Source of the DNA: Neurospora intermedia
Lineage: Eukaryota; Ascomycota; Sordariomycetes; Sordariales; Sordariaceae
Assembly (NCBI GenBank): GCA_037102815.1
Contig: BTPP01000006.1
Span: 2,046,001 to 2,110,000, forward strand
DNA: 64,000 bases
Direction of reading: 5' to 3'
The notes beneath the pieces are model-generated. The model worked only from the letters and a program-made list of their open reading frames with translations, was not told the DNA's origin and made no database searches. Shown in pieces: positions 10,583-22,288 of this stretch. Position 1 is the stretch's first letter, and each line of letters starts with the position of its first letter. Both the position numbers and the translations under genes were made by a program.

Positions 10583-12559
10583 ATGAACGGAATCAAGGGC
10601 CTGGGCCTAGGCTTCTCCAGAGCCTCGACGCGCTTGCATTTCTTTAGTCTGTTGCTTGCTCTTGGCTCATTTGTTTGGGGGTAAGACCTTTCGAGTTCCA
10701 GCTCTCATCGATATATCTAAACAGAAGTGGTCGTCGGCTGTACCTTGTCGTGATAACACAGAGATCAAGTCTCTGTACCAAGCGAAGTGCATCGATTTGG
10801 TGATCGGAGAGCTGGCTCCGGAGTTACACTTACTGACACTACACAGATACAACGTTGGTGTTCTCGCCTCCGTTCTCGCCCATCCAGGCTTCCGCGAGAC
10901 CATCCCTGGCTATGGCCCGTATAAGCGCGGCCTCATCACGGCCATCTACTATCTCGGCACATGGCTAAGTTACGTCTTCTTCTCCCGTCCTGCGACGGAC
11001 CTGCTCGGCCGTCGCTATGCTGCCATGGTGGGCATGTCCGTGCTATGCATAGGCCAGGCACTTCAGGCTGCTGCGTCGGGGTCGGTGGCACTTAGTATGG
11101 TGATGTTTGGACGGGTTGTTTCCGGCTTGGGTACTGGTATCGTCTCGACGAGTGTGCCGTTGTATCAAAGGTACGTGACAGGGATTGTCTTGTTTGATAT
11201 TCATCACAAGCGAGATGATCTTCATGTCCATAGGGCTGACCCGTGATCTGTTGCACAGTGAAATTGCCCCGGCCAAACAACGAGGCAGACTTGTTGTTTT
11301 GAACCATGTCGGATTTGTAGCCGGCCTTGCCTCTGGCTTCTGGTAAGTGATATCCATCACAATAACCTCGAGTCACTCTGACATTCCCCAGGGTAGGCTA
11401 CGCCATAACCTTCTGGAACAACTCACATGGCTACCTCAGCGGATGGCGCCTGTCTGTCTCCCTTTCCTTCATCCCCGCCGTCTTCTTTTTCGTCGGTCTC
11501 CCCTTCCTGCACGAGTCTCCACGATGGCTCGTCGAGCACGGCCGGACCGACGAAGCCCTCAAAGCCCTGCAGTTCTACCGCGAAGGATCCTTTACCCCTT
11601 CACAAATCCAAAGCGAACTGACAGACATCAAGCGCAATGTCTCCGCCTACCAGGCCACTAGCCTCAAGAAATGGACCTCCCTTTTCACCAACCCCAGCTT
11701 GTTCTCGCGCCTGTGGCGAGCTGCACTGCTTCACTTCATGGCGCAGATGTGCGGCGCTACGGCCATGAAGTATTATCTGCCGGAACTGTTTAGGGTGTTG
11801 GGACTGAGCCCGCGCGTGTCGCTGCTGGCGGGCGGGATCGAGAGTACCCTGAAGATTGGGTGCACGGTGTTGGAGATGTTTGTTATTGATAAGGTAGGGA
11901 GGAGGCTGACACTGGCTGTTGGCGCGGGAATTATGGCGTTTGCGTTGTTGGTGAGTTACACGTTTCCATTTGCCTGTTGGACCTAAGTAAGACTTGGACT
12001 GGGACAAAGGAATGTGAAGTAAAGTGTTGACTGCTGACTGCTGACCTAAACCACCGGGCAGATCAACGGCGCCCTCCCCCTCGCTTACCCCAACAATACC
12101 AACCGCGCCGCGGACTACACCTGCGTCGTCTTCATCTTCATCTACTCGCTTGGCTACAGCATGGGTTTCGGCCCGGCGGCTTGGGTCTACGGATCTGAGA
12201 TCTTCCCCACTGCCGCTCGCGCGCGTGGGTTGAGCTTCGCTGCTTCTGGTGGCGCGGTCGGGTCAATTATTGTTTCCCAACTGTGGCCTATCGGGATTGC
12301 AGAGCTTGGCTCGAAGATTTACTTCTTCTTCATGGCGGTGAATTTGGCGTGCGTACCAATTATTTTCTTGCTCTATCCTGAGACCAAGGGACGTCCGCTG
12401 GAGGATATGGAGGTGCTGTTTGGCGGGTATGAGGGTGGAACTCTATCAACTACGTCTTTGCTTTTGGCTGATGAGAGGGAAGATGGGAACGAGGAGGACG
12501 AGGAGAATGAGACACTGGGTAGGCCGTTGCTTGGTGATGGAAGAGGCATCGCAAGGTAG
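10583..12559 (+). CDS. Sugar porter family MFS transporter
   Basis: Five exons (10583-10680, 10847-11170, 11259-11342, 11392-11950, 12062-12559) give a 520-residue protein with all junctions in frame. Sugar-porter signatures are clear: GYNVGVLASVLAHPGF in helix 1, DLLGRR after helix 2, GRVVSGLGTGIVSTSVPLYQ, the HESPRWL motif before the central loop, DKVGRR, and the C-terminal PETKGRPLEDME. Twelve helices are expected in the plasma membrane, with uptake of a mono- or disaccharide coupled to protons. The QLS-type specificity region of glucose carriers is not obvious, so I do not assign a substrate. Exon 1 is chosen because its 3' end completes the helix-1 motif across the first intron. The C-terminal tail is acidic. 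The nearby rhamnogalacturonan lyase makes a pectin-derived sugar thinkable, but that is only inference. Confidence 0.9.
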
Positions 12560-12770
12560 GTCTTGTTTCTCCGCAATTTGTCACGCATGTCATTCGATTA
12601 TGATTTTGGATAGGCTGCGAGACCCAGGAGTCGCGTGTGTATGTATGAATGAGTAAAGCCTTGTATACATGGGAGGCTATATTTTGGGCCAAAAAAAGAG
12701 ACTACAGTTGAAGCATGTAGAAACAACTTGTAGTAAGAAGACAAAAGGCTGCTGCCACTCCGCCACGACT

Positions 12771-14455
12771 CTAGTAAAAGAGCTCAACGGCATCGAAAAT
12801 CTGGATCCAACATTAGCAAATGCCCTTGTCACAATCAAGAAAGCCCGAAAGGGAATACTCACAAAGTTAGGACTCAAAAACGTAGCCCCACTGCTCCCCG
12901 ACAGCGCACTGATGGTGATTGTATTCGTCCCACTGACCAGCTTACCCGCCGGCACCGCCACATCATAGACCTCTCCATACCCCCTATACGCGCCTCTGGT
13001 GACACCACGGCTATCAATCTTAGCAGGAGCAGCGGGAGCGGGCGCAGACCACCCATTGACCACCACCTGCGGGCGCGCACCAGCAAAGGACAGAGTAGTG
13101 GCGATCCTGAGCGTGGTCGCCTGGCTCGGCGCGCTGCCCAGGTTGAACTTGATCGTGACGGGGTTGTTGACGCTCTTGAACACGGCCATGGGGAAGTCAT
13201 TCAGCGAAGAGCTACCGACGGTGTACGTCAGCGGGCCCCAGCTCGACATGCGGCTGTCGGAGGGGTGCATGCGCAAGAACTTGTCGGCGTTGCGGAACCC
13301 CGTGGGCTGGCCGTCGTACTCGCCGATCTTGAACAGCGTGGTGTGGCTGGTGTTGAAGGTGCTGGCGATGCCAGCGACGGTGGTCTGACCCGCGGACACG
13401 GTCACGGTCGAGGTGGCTACCTTGAACTCGGTCTGGTAGAGCACCATGGTGTAGGTGCCCGGCTTCATCTTGGGCGAGGTGAAGTCTCCGTTGGGGGCCG
13501 TCCGGACCCAGTACTGCGCCGCAGCGTTGTACCAGTGCACGACGCCCTCGAAGCCGGAGGGGATACCGGTGGCGCGCCCGATGACGGTGCCGCGCTGCGA
13601 GTCGGGCACGTAGCCGGTCACGCCGAGCTCGCCGAACCAGGAGACATCGACGGTCTTGAGCTTCGGGATGCCCGAGCGCGAAAAGGTCATCAGGTACGGA
13701 CCGTGCAGGCCCATGCGGCGGTCTTCGGTCTGGACGTGCCCGCTGTTCATGTAGTTGTACAGGTTGGTGCTGTCGCCGGCGTTGTTGGAGTCGATGTCGC
13801 GGAAGAAAGGGCCGCCCGAGGAGGATTCCTGCTGGGGCGTGATGATGCAGACGTGCGTGAGGTCGGAGCCGCCGTAGACGCAGTGCGAATCCTCGTCGAT
13901 AAAGCGGGTGGAGGAGTAGAACTTGGAGCGGGTCTGGCCGTTGACGACGAATACATCAGAGCCCTCGACGGTGGAGGAAGATCCTTTGGTGGTGGAAACC
14001 TCGCCATAGGGGTACTCGTACGGGAGCTTGTCGGACAACAGGCGGGCAATGAAGCGAAGCTCGCCGATCGCGGGCTCGGCCGTGATGTATGTGGCCATGT
14101 AGATGGTGCTGTCGGCCTCCTTGACGATCATGTACTGGGTCAGGGTCGAAGTGACGCACGTCACTTTGATGAACTTGGACTTCGACCCATTGATCTGGCT
14201 GACAGAGACGGTGGCCTTGCCGAGGCCGGATCCGATGTGGGTGCCCTGCTTGCTGTACTGGAGTTCGGTGCCGCGGTACCTGATCGAGTTGATGTCGCAG
14301 CTGGACTTGCTCACGGAGAAAATCAAAGGGTTCGCGGAGCCGGCATCAATGACGAAGTTGTTGCCGGAGGTGGTGTACCCAAAGGCAGCAAATGCCCCCG
14401 AGACGAAGAGGGAGACAGCCAAAAAGGCCATATGAAAGAGAGTGAGGAACCCCAT
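12771..14455 (-). CDS. asd-1: Rhamnogalacturonan lyase, polysaccharide lyase family 4
   Basis: Two exons (12863-14455 and a 10-codon last exon 12771-12800) give 540 residues. The 62-nt intron is supported because removing it restores the family's C-terminal ending [13 protein letters not shown]. The enzyme cleaves the rhamnogalacturonan I backbone by beta-elimination and is secreted: a signal peptide covers about residues 1-23 (hydrophobic, ending SGAFAA). The catalytic Lys is seen in TRSKFYSS (K178) and the His in SGHVQTED (H240), followed by [16 protein letters not shown] fibronectin-III-like middle domain (about 340-400) and a C-terminal jelly-roll carbohydrate-binding domain (about 405-540) complete the known PL4 plan. 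As I recall, the Neurospora member is asd-1, needed for ascospore formation; the family call is firm and the symbol less so. A TATA-like box lies about 105 bases upstream. Confidence 0.92.
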
Positions 14456-15959
14456 GTTGCTCTCCTGTTAACTGCAGTAACAGAGACGATAGAGCTGGCA
14501 CGTTCAAGGTTGCCGTGAGTAGAAGGCAGCACAAGAGCACATCGGAAATGCTGATGCCATCTTATATACCTGTAGGTCTGATGGGCTCGGCGGGGACAAG
14601 AACTGGCACTCATATGCCATGCCATGCCATGCCTCCCGCGATCTCGGTTCTCGGAATGAAAACCGTTGTTCCCAGTCATATTGACAGTCATAAGAAAGAC
14701 TCGATTGGCGGAACAAGACTGGAGGCCGTTTTCCCATGGCCGTTGATGGCAAGCTGGCTGCGTAGCGAGAAGGTAGGCTGGTTAAATGAGGTTACATTCA
14801 ATGGCTATACGACAAGAATTTCCGAGAAAGGCGTGTGTGTTCATGCTGCCAAGACGGTGGATTTGCGGTCGAAACCTCGAAGCGGTGGTTTCAGGTACCG
14901 AAGACCAGAATGGTAAGTGACAGGGGATGGCCTAAACCCCTTTAATTCGGGAATTCAGTACCTCTGTGGAGTATGCATCCAAACGGGACAAATGCTGGCT
15001 TATTCATCCCCGTCGCCTCATCCTCGCTTAATGCCCAAATGCCTGATAATCCCAAGAAATATCGCCAGTTAAGAGGGGTCACCTACACGACAAACATGAG
15101 ATGTGTGCGGGGTTCATAACTCTCTTCCAGACTGCATGTCTTCGATTGTTCGGTGTAGTAACAAGATATCATGGATAGCGGTTGGGATACCTGTTTGCCG
15201 GTTAGCGAAAGGCTTCGACAACGAGATTTAGCGCCCAATATCATTGCTTCACGACGACTAGCACAAGGATCAAGCAGTCCCAGTTGGCTACTACAAATCT
15301 CTACGACCCTACCACATTTGTCATGATGCAATATCAGAGGGCCATCTGTCATTGTACCTTGAAGTCTCCCGTCTTCATGCAAGGCAATAACCGTCTGAAA
15401 ACAGAAGCCCATTTCGGACACGGTAGGACGGAGGGATTAGACTTCGGTTGCAGGACATGGCGAACGGATTGGAGCTGACGTTGCCTGAGGGCATGGCATT
15501 GCTTGACTAATGGGCGCGCGAGAAGGCGTTGTTGCTGATCGGATTCGGGACGCGACTGCCACTGTTGGCGCTGGAGCAGAACCTCAAGCCTCGAAAATTC
15601 GAGATAGAGCTGCCTGTAAAGATCCTCAAGTCCATGCCCGCCTGGTTGTGTTGTGCTGAAAACCTCCGTCCTCCTGAGCCCCCAAGAGAATATCCCAAGT
15701 GCATCACCCATTTTCCTTCACGAGAAAGAACACGATTGCAGCGAAATGGAGCGGTCCAGAATCAATGCAACGTCTGCGCCGAGCAGATTTTTGGGGAGGA
15801 AATAATCATGGCAATGCCGTTCTCTACCGAACTCCCAACCCAGAATGTTCCGTGATTCCCTGGCCGCAAGTCATGATGTAATCGTTCCTCGTCGAGACAG
15901 GCCAAAACCGAGGTCGCGCTGTAATTCTCATTCCTCCCTTTTTCGTTACATCGAACTTC
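14456..15959. other. Upstream region of asd-1, 1.5 kb
   Basis: This separates the asd-1 start from the 3' end of rps28; both genes are on the minus strand. It holds the asd-1 promoter, with the TATA-like box and four tandem ATGCC units at about 14613-14632. Otherwise there are only short overlapping frames. Confidence 0.45.
14561..14568 (-). promoter_or_regulatory. TATA-like box of asd-1
   Basis: TATATAAG is read on the minus strand about 105 bases before the asd-1 start codon, at a usual distance for a fungal core promoter. The transcription start is not known. Confidence 0.4.
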
Positions 15960-16375
15960 TTAACGGAGACGGCGGGCCTCACGCTCGGACTCGAGAAGGA
16001 CAAGGATGTCGTCCTCACGGACTGTTGGGCAAATTTGTTAGTTTTTGCTGCTCTCGCTGTCTGTTTGTGCTTGTGTGTGTATGTTCGGAATGGGCTATTA
16101 TTTACCAGGGCCCTTGACGTTACGGATGATGGAGCGGGTCTGGTCGTCCATGAACTCGACGCGGACCTGGGTAACACCACCGCGAGAGCCTGCAAAATTC
16201 CACTATGGTCAGCATTTCCGTGTCGTTGTCATCACGAGAGTTTTGCCCGTCACATCGCCTTTCCTCGTGGGGAAAAATCGACTTTGACAGCATTTCGGCG
16301 GGGATTTCGCATACCGGTACGGCCGAGGACGCGGGTGACCTTGACGAGCTTGACGGGGGCCTTAGAGGAATCCAT
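15960..16375 (-). CDS. rps28: 40S ribosomal protein S28 (eS28)
   Basis: Three small exons (16315-16375, 16106-16189, 15960-16021) give exactly 68 residues, the normal length of eS28. It starts [21 protein letters not shown], continues with [16 protein letters not shown] and [12 protein letters not shown], and ends [10 protein letters not shown], which is the canonical eS28 C-terminus. The protein sits in the small ribosomal subunit near the mRNA exit channel. The first exon ends inside a Gly codon, and each junction rebuilds the known protein without a gap, so the introns (125 and 84 nt) are secure. The gene is too short and too split to appear as a long open frame. Its promoter holds a perfect 14-bp palindrome at about 16532. 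Confidence 0.97.
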
Positions 16376-17481
16376 TGTCGCGACTGATCGAGTTGATGGG
16401 TCGACGTGGGTGGGTTGTGTGTGAAGTTGCGGAAGATGCGAAATTTCACCAAAATTGACTGTGTGCGGAGCCGAAATTCGCTTGGGTTGCCGGAAAATCT
16501 ACCCTCCGCCCTAATCGTGGCCTAGTCTGCCCTATCCGGATAGGCTTGGGGAACCTTAACGGCCAAGACCAGGTGCCCCTCGCCTGTGCATTTTAGGGTG
16601 GCGGTCTGTGCTCCGTCCTGCCTTGCCCTGCGGTCTGGACATCGAGTGGGCCTCAGCTGAGCTTCTCCAACTGCAACCTCTTTGGGCGACTTTCACGTTC
16701 TCAACATCGAATCGAGTCATGCTCCATCATGGGTTCTCCAATATTAACCAGCGGGTGATTATCCAAGAACACGATCTGTCACCAAAATATGACTTGGATG
16801 ACATGTGGCAGATGATGACACCCGCTGCTTGCCAGGATGATTTTTCAATTGTTGACTGTTTGTTGGGTTCAGCCAATCTTCATAACGATGAAGACATTGT
16901 TGGGCACTGCGACTTTGTGACACAAATTCGAGCTTCGAAGTATTTATCACGGCTAAAAACCGTGGTTGATAGATGGGATCTTTTTCCTATCCGTACCCCA
17001 TAGTATTTCTCTCCTTTCCTCCAAAACATCCGTTCGAAATCCTTACACAATATCCAAGTAGGTGGTCTTGCGAATTCGCATCCGATGTTGCCGACTGAGA
17101 TCATCTTGTTCATCTCCCAAGAGCCTCGCTCACACATCTTGGTTCATGAGGCTTGGCCGCTTGGGCCATGCACTAACGGCTTGGCACGTCTTTAGGCCCC
17201 TATTCTGTTATCGCACTTCCCTCGCTACCCCCTTTCCAACCAAAACATTTAAAGGTCAGACACGGGACCGTTCTGGAACCAAGTGATCAAGTTGTGATAT
17301 CGACATAGTTCCAGATTAGCCTTGCCCGTGACAATGGTGCCATATTACAGGAAAACATGGAGGGACTTCATCGGTCAGTTACAGCCGTCTCTATTGATGG
17401 GAGACATCCAAACCACCAATCACTCTGGGATCACCGGTTGCCCCGGAAACAATCGGTCATCATTACACTCCGGTTGTACCC
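16376..17481. other. Promoter region between rps28 and the GH71 gene
   Basis: A 1.1-kb divergent gap. CCTATCCGGATAGG at about 16532-16545 is a perfect palindrome roughly 160 bases before the rps28 start. Nearby CCCT-rich words (about 16503-16513) recall ribosomal-gene promoter boxes of other ascomycetes, which I cannot confirm. No further gene is seen. Confidence 0.4.
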
Positions 17482-19291
17482 ATGATGAAGTTGGCATTCC
17501 TGCATTTCCTTCATTCTCAGATCCAAACCGAGAAAAAAAATATTAATTATAGTGTACCTCTAGACTCTACCCGCGATGCCATCGCCGAACTTGGTGCCGA
17601 AATCGGCATTTCCGATGAGCCAGAGAGGAGGGTGAAATGCGACAAGATGGTGTTTGCTCACTACATGGTAATAGGCTACAAGTTCTCTTTCACGAAAGGG
17701 TCACGCAGCTAACTTTCTTGAAGCTAGGACTCACCTTGAATCATACCGCCAGGGACTGGGAGGATGAGATCAGAGCCGCCAAAGAGTGTGGCATCGACGG
17801 GTTCGCACTAAATACGGGTTCTCAGGATCACTGGCTTGATGAGCAGTTGACTTTGGCTTACCAAGCCGCTGAACGGGCTGGAGGCTTTGTCCTTTTCATC
17901 TCTTTCGAGTAAGTGTTTTTTTGCATATTTCTTCTCCAAGCTCCCTGTCAAAATCAGTTGTGGCTGATCAGACCTACTAGCTTTGCGTTTGAGTGGACAG
18001 TTCAGCAGGTGGTAGACTTGATCAACCGGTTCAAGTATTCGCCCGCGCAGTGTGTAGTTGATGGGAGACCATTTGTATCGACGTTCGAGGGCCCTCAATG
18101 GGCGGAAAACTGGCCCTTAGTCCGTCAAGCGACGGGTGGTATCTTCCTCGTTCCAGACTGGGCCAGTCTTGGACCTCATGGGGTCGCCCAGAAGCTCGAC
18201 ATCATCGATGGTGCATGTGAGTCTCACCGCGGTGTTATACCTTGGGTTTTCGGAGTGGGCTAACTGTCTATAGTCTCCTGGGACGCATGGCCAAAGGGAT
18301 GCAATCACAAGATGGGCCCGGATGAAGATCATCGGTACTTGCAAGCCCTGCAAATCGAAAAGCCAGGTCTCTTTGGGACACCAAACAACAAGCATAAGTA
18401 TATGATGGGCGTCAGTCCTTACTTTTATACGAGTGAGTTTGAGCCTGTCAGTGCAAGCCGAAGATCGTGTTAACCTTGAGGATAGACCTCCCACAGTGGA
18501 ACAAGAACTGGTACTGCTCTAGCGAATCTCTCTGGTATGACCGTTGGCAACAGATTCTAGAGGTCCAGCCGGACTTTGTCGAGATCATCACTTGTTCGTT
18601 CCCCTCCTTGGCCGGTGCCAGAGACAGAGAGCTAACAACCTTGCAGGGAACGACTATGGTGAATCCAGCTACATCTACGACCCTCATCGAGATGACCAGG
18701 TTGTGCCAGGAGCAGACGCCTACGTCAAGGGCCACTCACACGACGCCTACCGTGCCATTCTGCCTCATTTCATCCAGGCTTACAAGGCTGGAAAGACTAA
18801 GGCTAAGCCACGAGAGCATCTGGAAGACGTGGCAATTGCATGGTATCGCAGGACACCGGCCAGTGCAGGTCACCATGGTGGTAAGTTGTTCTTTGGCCGA
18901 CTTCCTAAAGATGTCGCTGACACGAAACCGCCAGAAACCGTATGGGGACAAGGAGGCGACGCCTTGGCAGCACATGGTGCGAAGGACGTCATCTCCGTCG
19001 TTGCCATCACCAAGGAGGAGAACACGGTGATTGTGACGCTCGGAGATGGGCAGCCGAGGGAGTTCCAAACGGCACGGGGATCTTCGTACTTTGAGATTCC
19101 GTTCGATGAGAGTACTCTTGGCCCTGTGAGACTGCAGTTGAACGGCCAAGTCACAGAAGGACCGGATATCCATTGCAACTGCGAGGACAAGGTGAGTCTC
19201 AATGGCAACTTCAGTAGCCCAACTCTATACTAACGGTTGTGCCTAGGTCAATTTCAATGCGGTGGTCATCCAAGTTCCTGCTAGAGGGTGA
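17482..19291 (+). CDS. GH71 alpha-1,3-glucanase (mutanase-like)
   Basis: Eight exons (17482-17667, 17724-17908, 17972-18216, 18274-18432, 18486-18593, 18647-18880, 18935-19191, 19247-19291) give 472 residues in frame. Family signatures are MVFAHYM, DWEDEIRAAKECGIDGFALN, the FVSTFEG block, FLVPDW, FSWDAWP, SPYFYT, LPQWNKNWYC, the WNDYGESSYI block and the closing VNFNAVV. GH71 enzymes hydrolyse alpha-1,3-glucan of fungal walls. The start is uncertain: residues 1-55 before MVFAHYM are weakly family-like, show no convincing signal peptide, and the Met at 17647 is an alternative. The 54-nt intron 18881-18934 is a multiple of three and has no stop, so retention would only insert 18 residues; its GTAAGT donor, CTGAC branch point and CAG acceptor argue that it is spliced. 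Confidence 0.86.
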
Positions 19292-20029
19292 TGCGGGGCG
19301 CGCAACTGAGGGTGCAATGGGTTGAGTTAGCGGGAGGGTTCATGAAGCGATGAACCAAAAATGTAATGGCAGCGAGGGTGGAGGGAGATCAAATTTGGAG
19401 GAGACATAATGCTCGGTCATGGACGGTCAGGATAATCCTAATTCACCCATAATTCAGTTGCATAAGACAACCTTCAGCGTCCAAAAAACAAAAGAAAAAC
19501 AGTTATACCAAAACCAAAACCTGCGGGTCAGTAATAGAAATGAAGAAAGTGTCGGTTTGTTTGACTTCACGTGGAATCCGCACCGGGTCAGGGGCATCGT
19601 GAAATGGAAAGATGATGGGACGGATGGTTTCCCGTCTGTCGGGTGCTCTCCATAGTGTAGTAAGTAGATCGGCCACTGTAGATCCGTCCAATCAACGGCC
19701 GGAAACGCTGACATGCCCCTCTGGCGGGCGCGCGTTGCCGGGAAAGCCTGTCTGCTACGTCACAGGCGATCTTTCTGTCAATCCGGGCCTCAGTCCGACA
19801 GGGCACATCGACCAAGCAACAACTTCCCGCCGATTTCCGCCAGATCTGAATCATGTCACCTACACCATCCATACCAACCACGCCCGCAAGGATTTGCGCA
19901 TTCCCCGGACATTGGGATTGCCATTGAAGCGATACCGACAATCCTTTTTTTTTCTTCCACACAAACCGACCGTTCTTCGTCTAGACAGCGGCTCGGCGCC
20001 GACGGAGTGACGCCCTCTCGCCTGATCAC
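19292..20029. other. Intergenic between two plus-strand genes
   Basis: This is the 3' flank of the GH71 gene and the promoter of the UbiB-kinase gene. There is a pyrimidine-rich tract at about 19944-19960. I see no gene. Confidence 0.45.
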
Positions 20030-22288
20030 ATGCCCGCCATGCGGCTGGCAGCCGTCGCCGTTGGCCGGCTCTCTTGTCGCGCGCAACCGCCACCGTCACT
20101 TTCGACCGCAACAAGGCGGTGTTCCGGCCTCCTTTCACACCACCTTCTACGGGCATCGTCGAAACAATCGATACGCGCTTCTTCTTGTTTTTCTACTGCA
20201 ACCCGGTCAATACCACGTGCCCCGCGACCACGACTATCAAAAACATGGCAGAAGGCAGGAGGAGAAGGAGGAGGAGGGAAAGGAGGAGCAGGATATGGTC
20301 AGTATTCTAGACCAAGGGTAACGTTATTGGCAAAAGCCGCCAATGGCGTACTGGCGACCGCCGCCTTCGTCTCGCTCTCGGAGGAAGATAATAGCGGCAC
20401 GGAACTGACGATGGAACAGCGGATGCTTCAAGTGTCGCGGGAGGAGATTGAGAAGAAGGTCGGGGAGGACGTCACGGGGATCAAGAGGATTGGCAAGAAG
20501 ATCGTCCTGTTTTTGGATTTCTACATCTGGGAACCTCTATGCACAGGCATACGGTTCCTGAAACTGGTTGCCATTTTCGCGCCGGTGATCATCACGGTAC
20601 CAGTGATCTGGTTCGGAGAGCGCCAGCCGGATCGTGACGATGAACGATCAGGAACACTGTGGTGGTATGGGTTCTTGGTGCAGGCTATGGAGTGGGCTGG
20701 TCCTGCCTTCATCAAGCTTGGACAATGGGCCGCCTCGCGATCAGACATATTCCCCGACGAGATGTGCAACATCATGTCGAAGCTGCACGACGATGCCCCG
20801 GCTCATTCCCTCCATGCTACAAAACGTATCGTGGAGGCGGCATTCAATGGTCGCCACTTCGACGACATCTTTGAGGAATTCGACGAGAAGCCTTTGGGTG
20901 TTGGTGCCATCGCGCAGGTCTACAGGGCCAAGCTAAAACCAGACCTCACCATGCCTGCTGATGCTGACCTCTCCAGCTCGACTCATCGGTTTGTCAAGAA
21001 CGTTGGGACCGTTTTGAAGGCTACGCCGAAACGAGTCCCATCGTCCCACGTCGCCATCAAAGTGCTGCACCCTGGTGTCGAGCGGACTGTACGGCGCGAT
21101 CTCCGGATCATGCGATTTTTTGCTTCCATGATCAATGCGATTCCTACCTTGGAGTGGCTCTCCCTCCCCGACGAGGTCGATCAATTCGGTGACATGATGA
21201 AGCTACAACTCGACCTACGGATCGAAGCCGCCAACCTCTCCAGGTTCCGCAAGAACTTCAAAGACCGAACAACTGCCTGGTTCCCCTACCCCTACACCGA
21301 GTTCAGCACTCGCAACATTCTCGTCGAGGAATTCGCCCACGGCGTCCCACTAGCGGACTTCATGGCCAATGGCGGCGGCGTCTTCCAGCACGACATCGCT
21401 AGCGAAGGTCTCGACGCTTTCTTACGCATGCTCCTCCTCGACAACTTTGTGCACGCCGACCTTCACCCGGGCAATATCATGGTGCGCTTTTACGAGTCCG
21501 AGAAGCCCCCTCTCAGCCTGCACTGGGACAAGCCTAGTGACGCGAACCCGGCGGGCAAAAATGGAGATGTCACAGAGAAAGTCCTGTCGCGCCTGTGGCC
21601 ATACAGAAATAACAAGGAGCTGTGGGTCGCCGAGCTAGAGAAGATCGACGAGGAAGGGTACCGCCCGCAGCTGATTTTCATTGATACCGGTCTGGTCACG
21701 GAACTCAACGCTACCAACCGCCGCAACTTCCTCGACTTGTTCCGTGCCGTGGCCGAGTTCGACGGATACAAGGCTGGCCACCTCATGTGCGAGCGGTGCC
21801 GGCAGCCGGATGCGGTGCTCGATAAAGAGGTGTTTGCGCTCAAGATGGAGCATCTCGTGAGCGACGTTAAAAACAAGACGCTGGCACTGGGCAATATCAA
21901 GATTGGCGATATCTTGGAGAAGGTGCTGAATATGGTGCGCCAGCATCACGTCAGGCTCGAAGGCGATTTCGTCAATGTGGTCATTAGCATCTTGCTGCTG
22001 GAGGGTATCGGGCGTGCTTTGGATCCTGATGTGGATCTGCTGAGCAGCTCGCTTCCTATCTTGCGACAACTCGGTGCGCAGGGCGGTAAGGATATGTTGA
22101 TGGAGGGAGATGTACATATGATGGCTGTTTGGCTGGGGTTGGAGGCCAGAAGGTTTATGCAGGCTAGTATCGAGGATGTGAGTATACCTGACCCCAAGAA
22201 CGAGGTTGAGATCGATTTGCTAACATTCTTTGTTTTTTCACAGGTTGAACGGTGTGTCAAGTACGATTTGCTATCACCAAATGTGTGA
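20030..22288 (+). CDS. UbiB/ABC1-family atypical kinase, ADCK2/Cqd1-like, mitochondrial
   Basis: The coding region is nearly one exon. A 66-nt intron at 22178-22243 (GTGAGT, CTAAC, CAG) is a multiple of three and stop-free; splicing it gives 730 residues, reading through gives 752. The N-terminus is Arg/Ser-rich and free of acidic residues for about 75 residues, as in a mitochondrial targeting sequence. A membrane segment (FLKLVAIFAPVIITVPVIWF) lies at about residues 175-195. The family KxGQ motif appears as IKLGQWAASR (about 227-236), the Ala-rich loop as GVGAIAQVYRA, the catalytic loop as HADLHPGN (about 474-481) and the metal site as IDTG (about 550). The KLHDDAP context and the KLGQW form resemble human ADCK2 and yeast Cqd1, which acts in coenzyme Q distribution, rather than Coq8. 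Assignment within the family is moderate. Confidence 0.87.
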   Translation: MPAMRLAAVAVGRLSCRAQPPPSLSTATRRCSGLLSHHLLRASSKQSIRASSCFSTATRSIPRAPRPRLSKTWQKAGGEGGGGKGGAGYGQYSRPRVTLLAKAANGVLATAAFVSLSEEDNSGTELTMEQRMLQVSREEIEKKVGEDVTGIKRIGKKIVLFLDFYIWEPLCTGIRFLKLVAIFAPVIITVPVIWFGERQPDRDDERSGTLWWYGFLVQAMEWAGPAFIKLGQWAASRSDIFPDEMCNIMSKLHDDAPAHSLHATKRIVEAAFNGRHFDDIFEEFDEKPLGVGAIAQVYRAKLKPDLTMPADADLSSSTHRFVKNVGTVLKATPKRVPSSHVAIKVLHPGVERTVRRDLRIMRFFASMINAIPTLEWLSLPDEVDQFGDMMKLQLDLRIEAANLSRFRKNFKDRTTAWFPYPYTEFSTRNILVEEFAHGVPLADFMANGGGVFQHDIASEGLDAFLRMLLLDNFVHADLHPGNIMVRFYESEKPPLSLHWDKPSDANPAGKNGDVTEKVLSRLWPYRNNKELWVAELEKIDEEGYRPQLIFIDTGLVTELNATNRRNFLDLFRAVAEFDGYKAGHLMCERCRQPDAVLDKEVFALKMEHLVSDVKNKTLALGNIKIGDILEKVLNMVRQHHVRLEGDFVNVVISILLLEGIGRALDPDVDLLSSSLPILRQLGAQGGKDMLMEGDVHMMAVWLGLEARRFMQASIEDVSIPDPKNEVEIDLLTFFVFSQVERCVKYDLLSPNV

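Noticed and set aside
13265-14518. 417-codon open frame on the plus strand
   Set aside because: It is antisense to asd-1, which has full family similarity. The long frame is a by-product of GC-rich third codon positions on the other strand.
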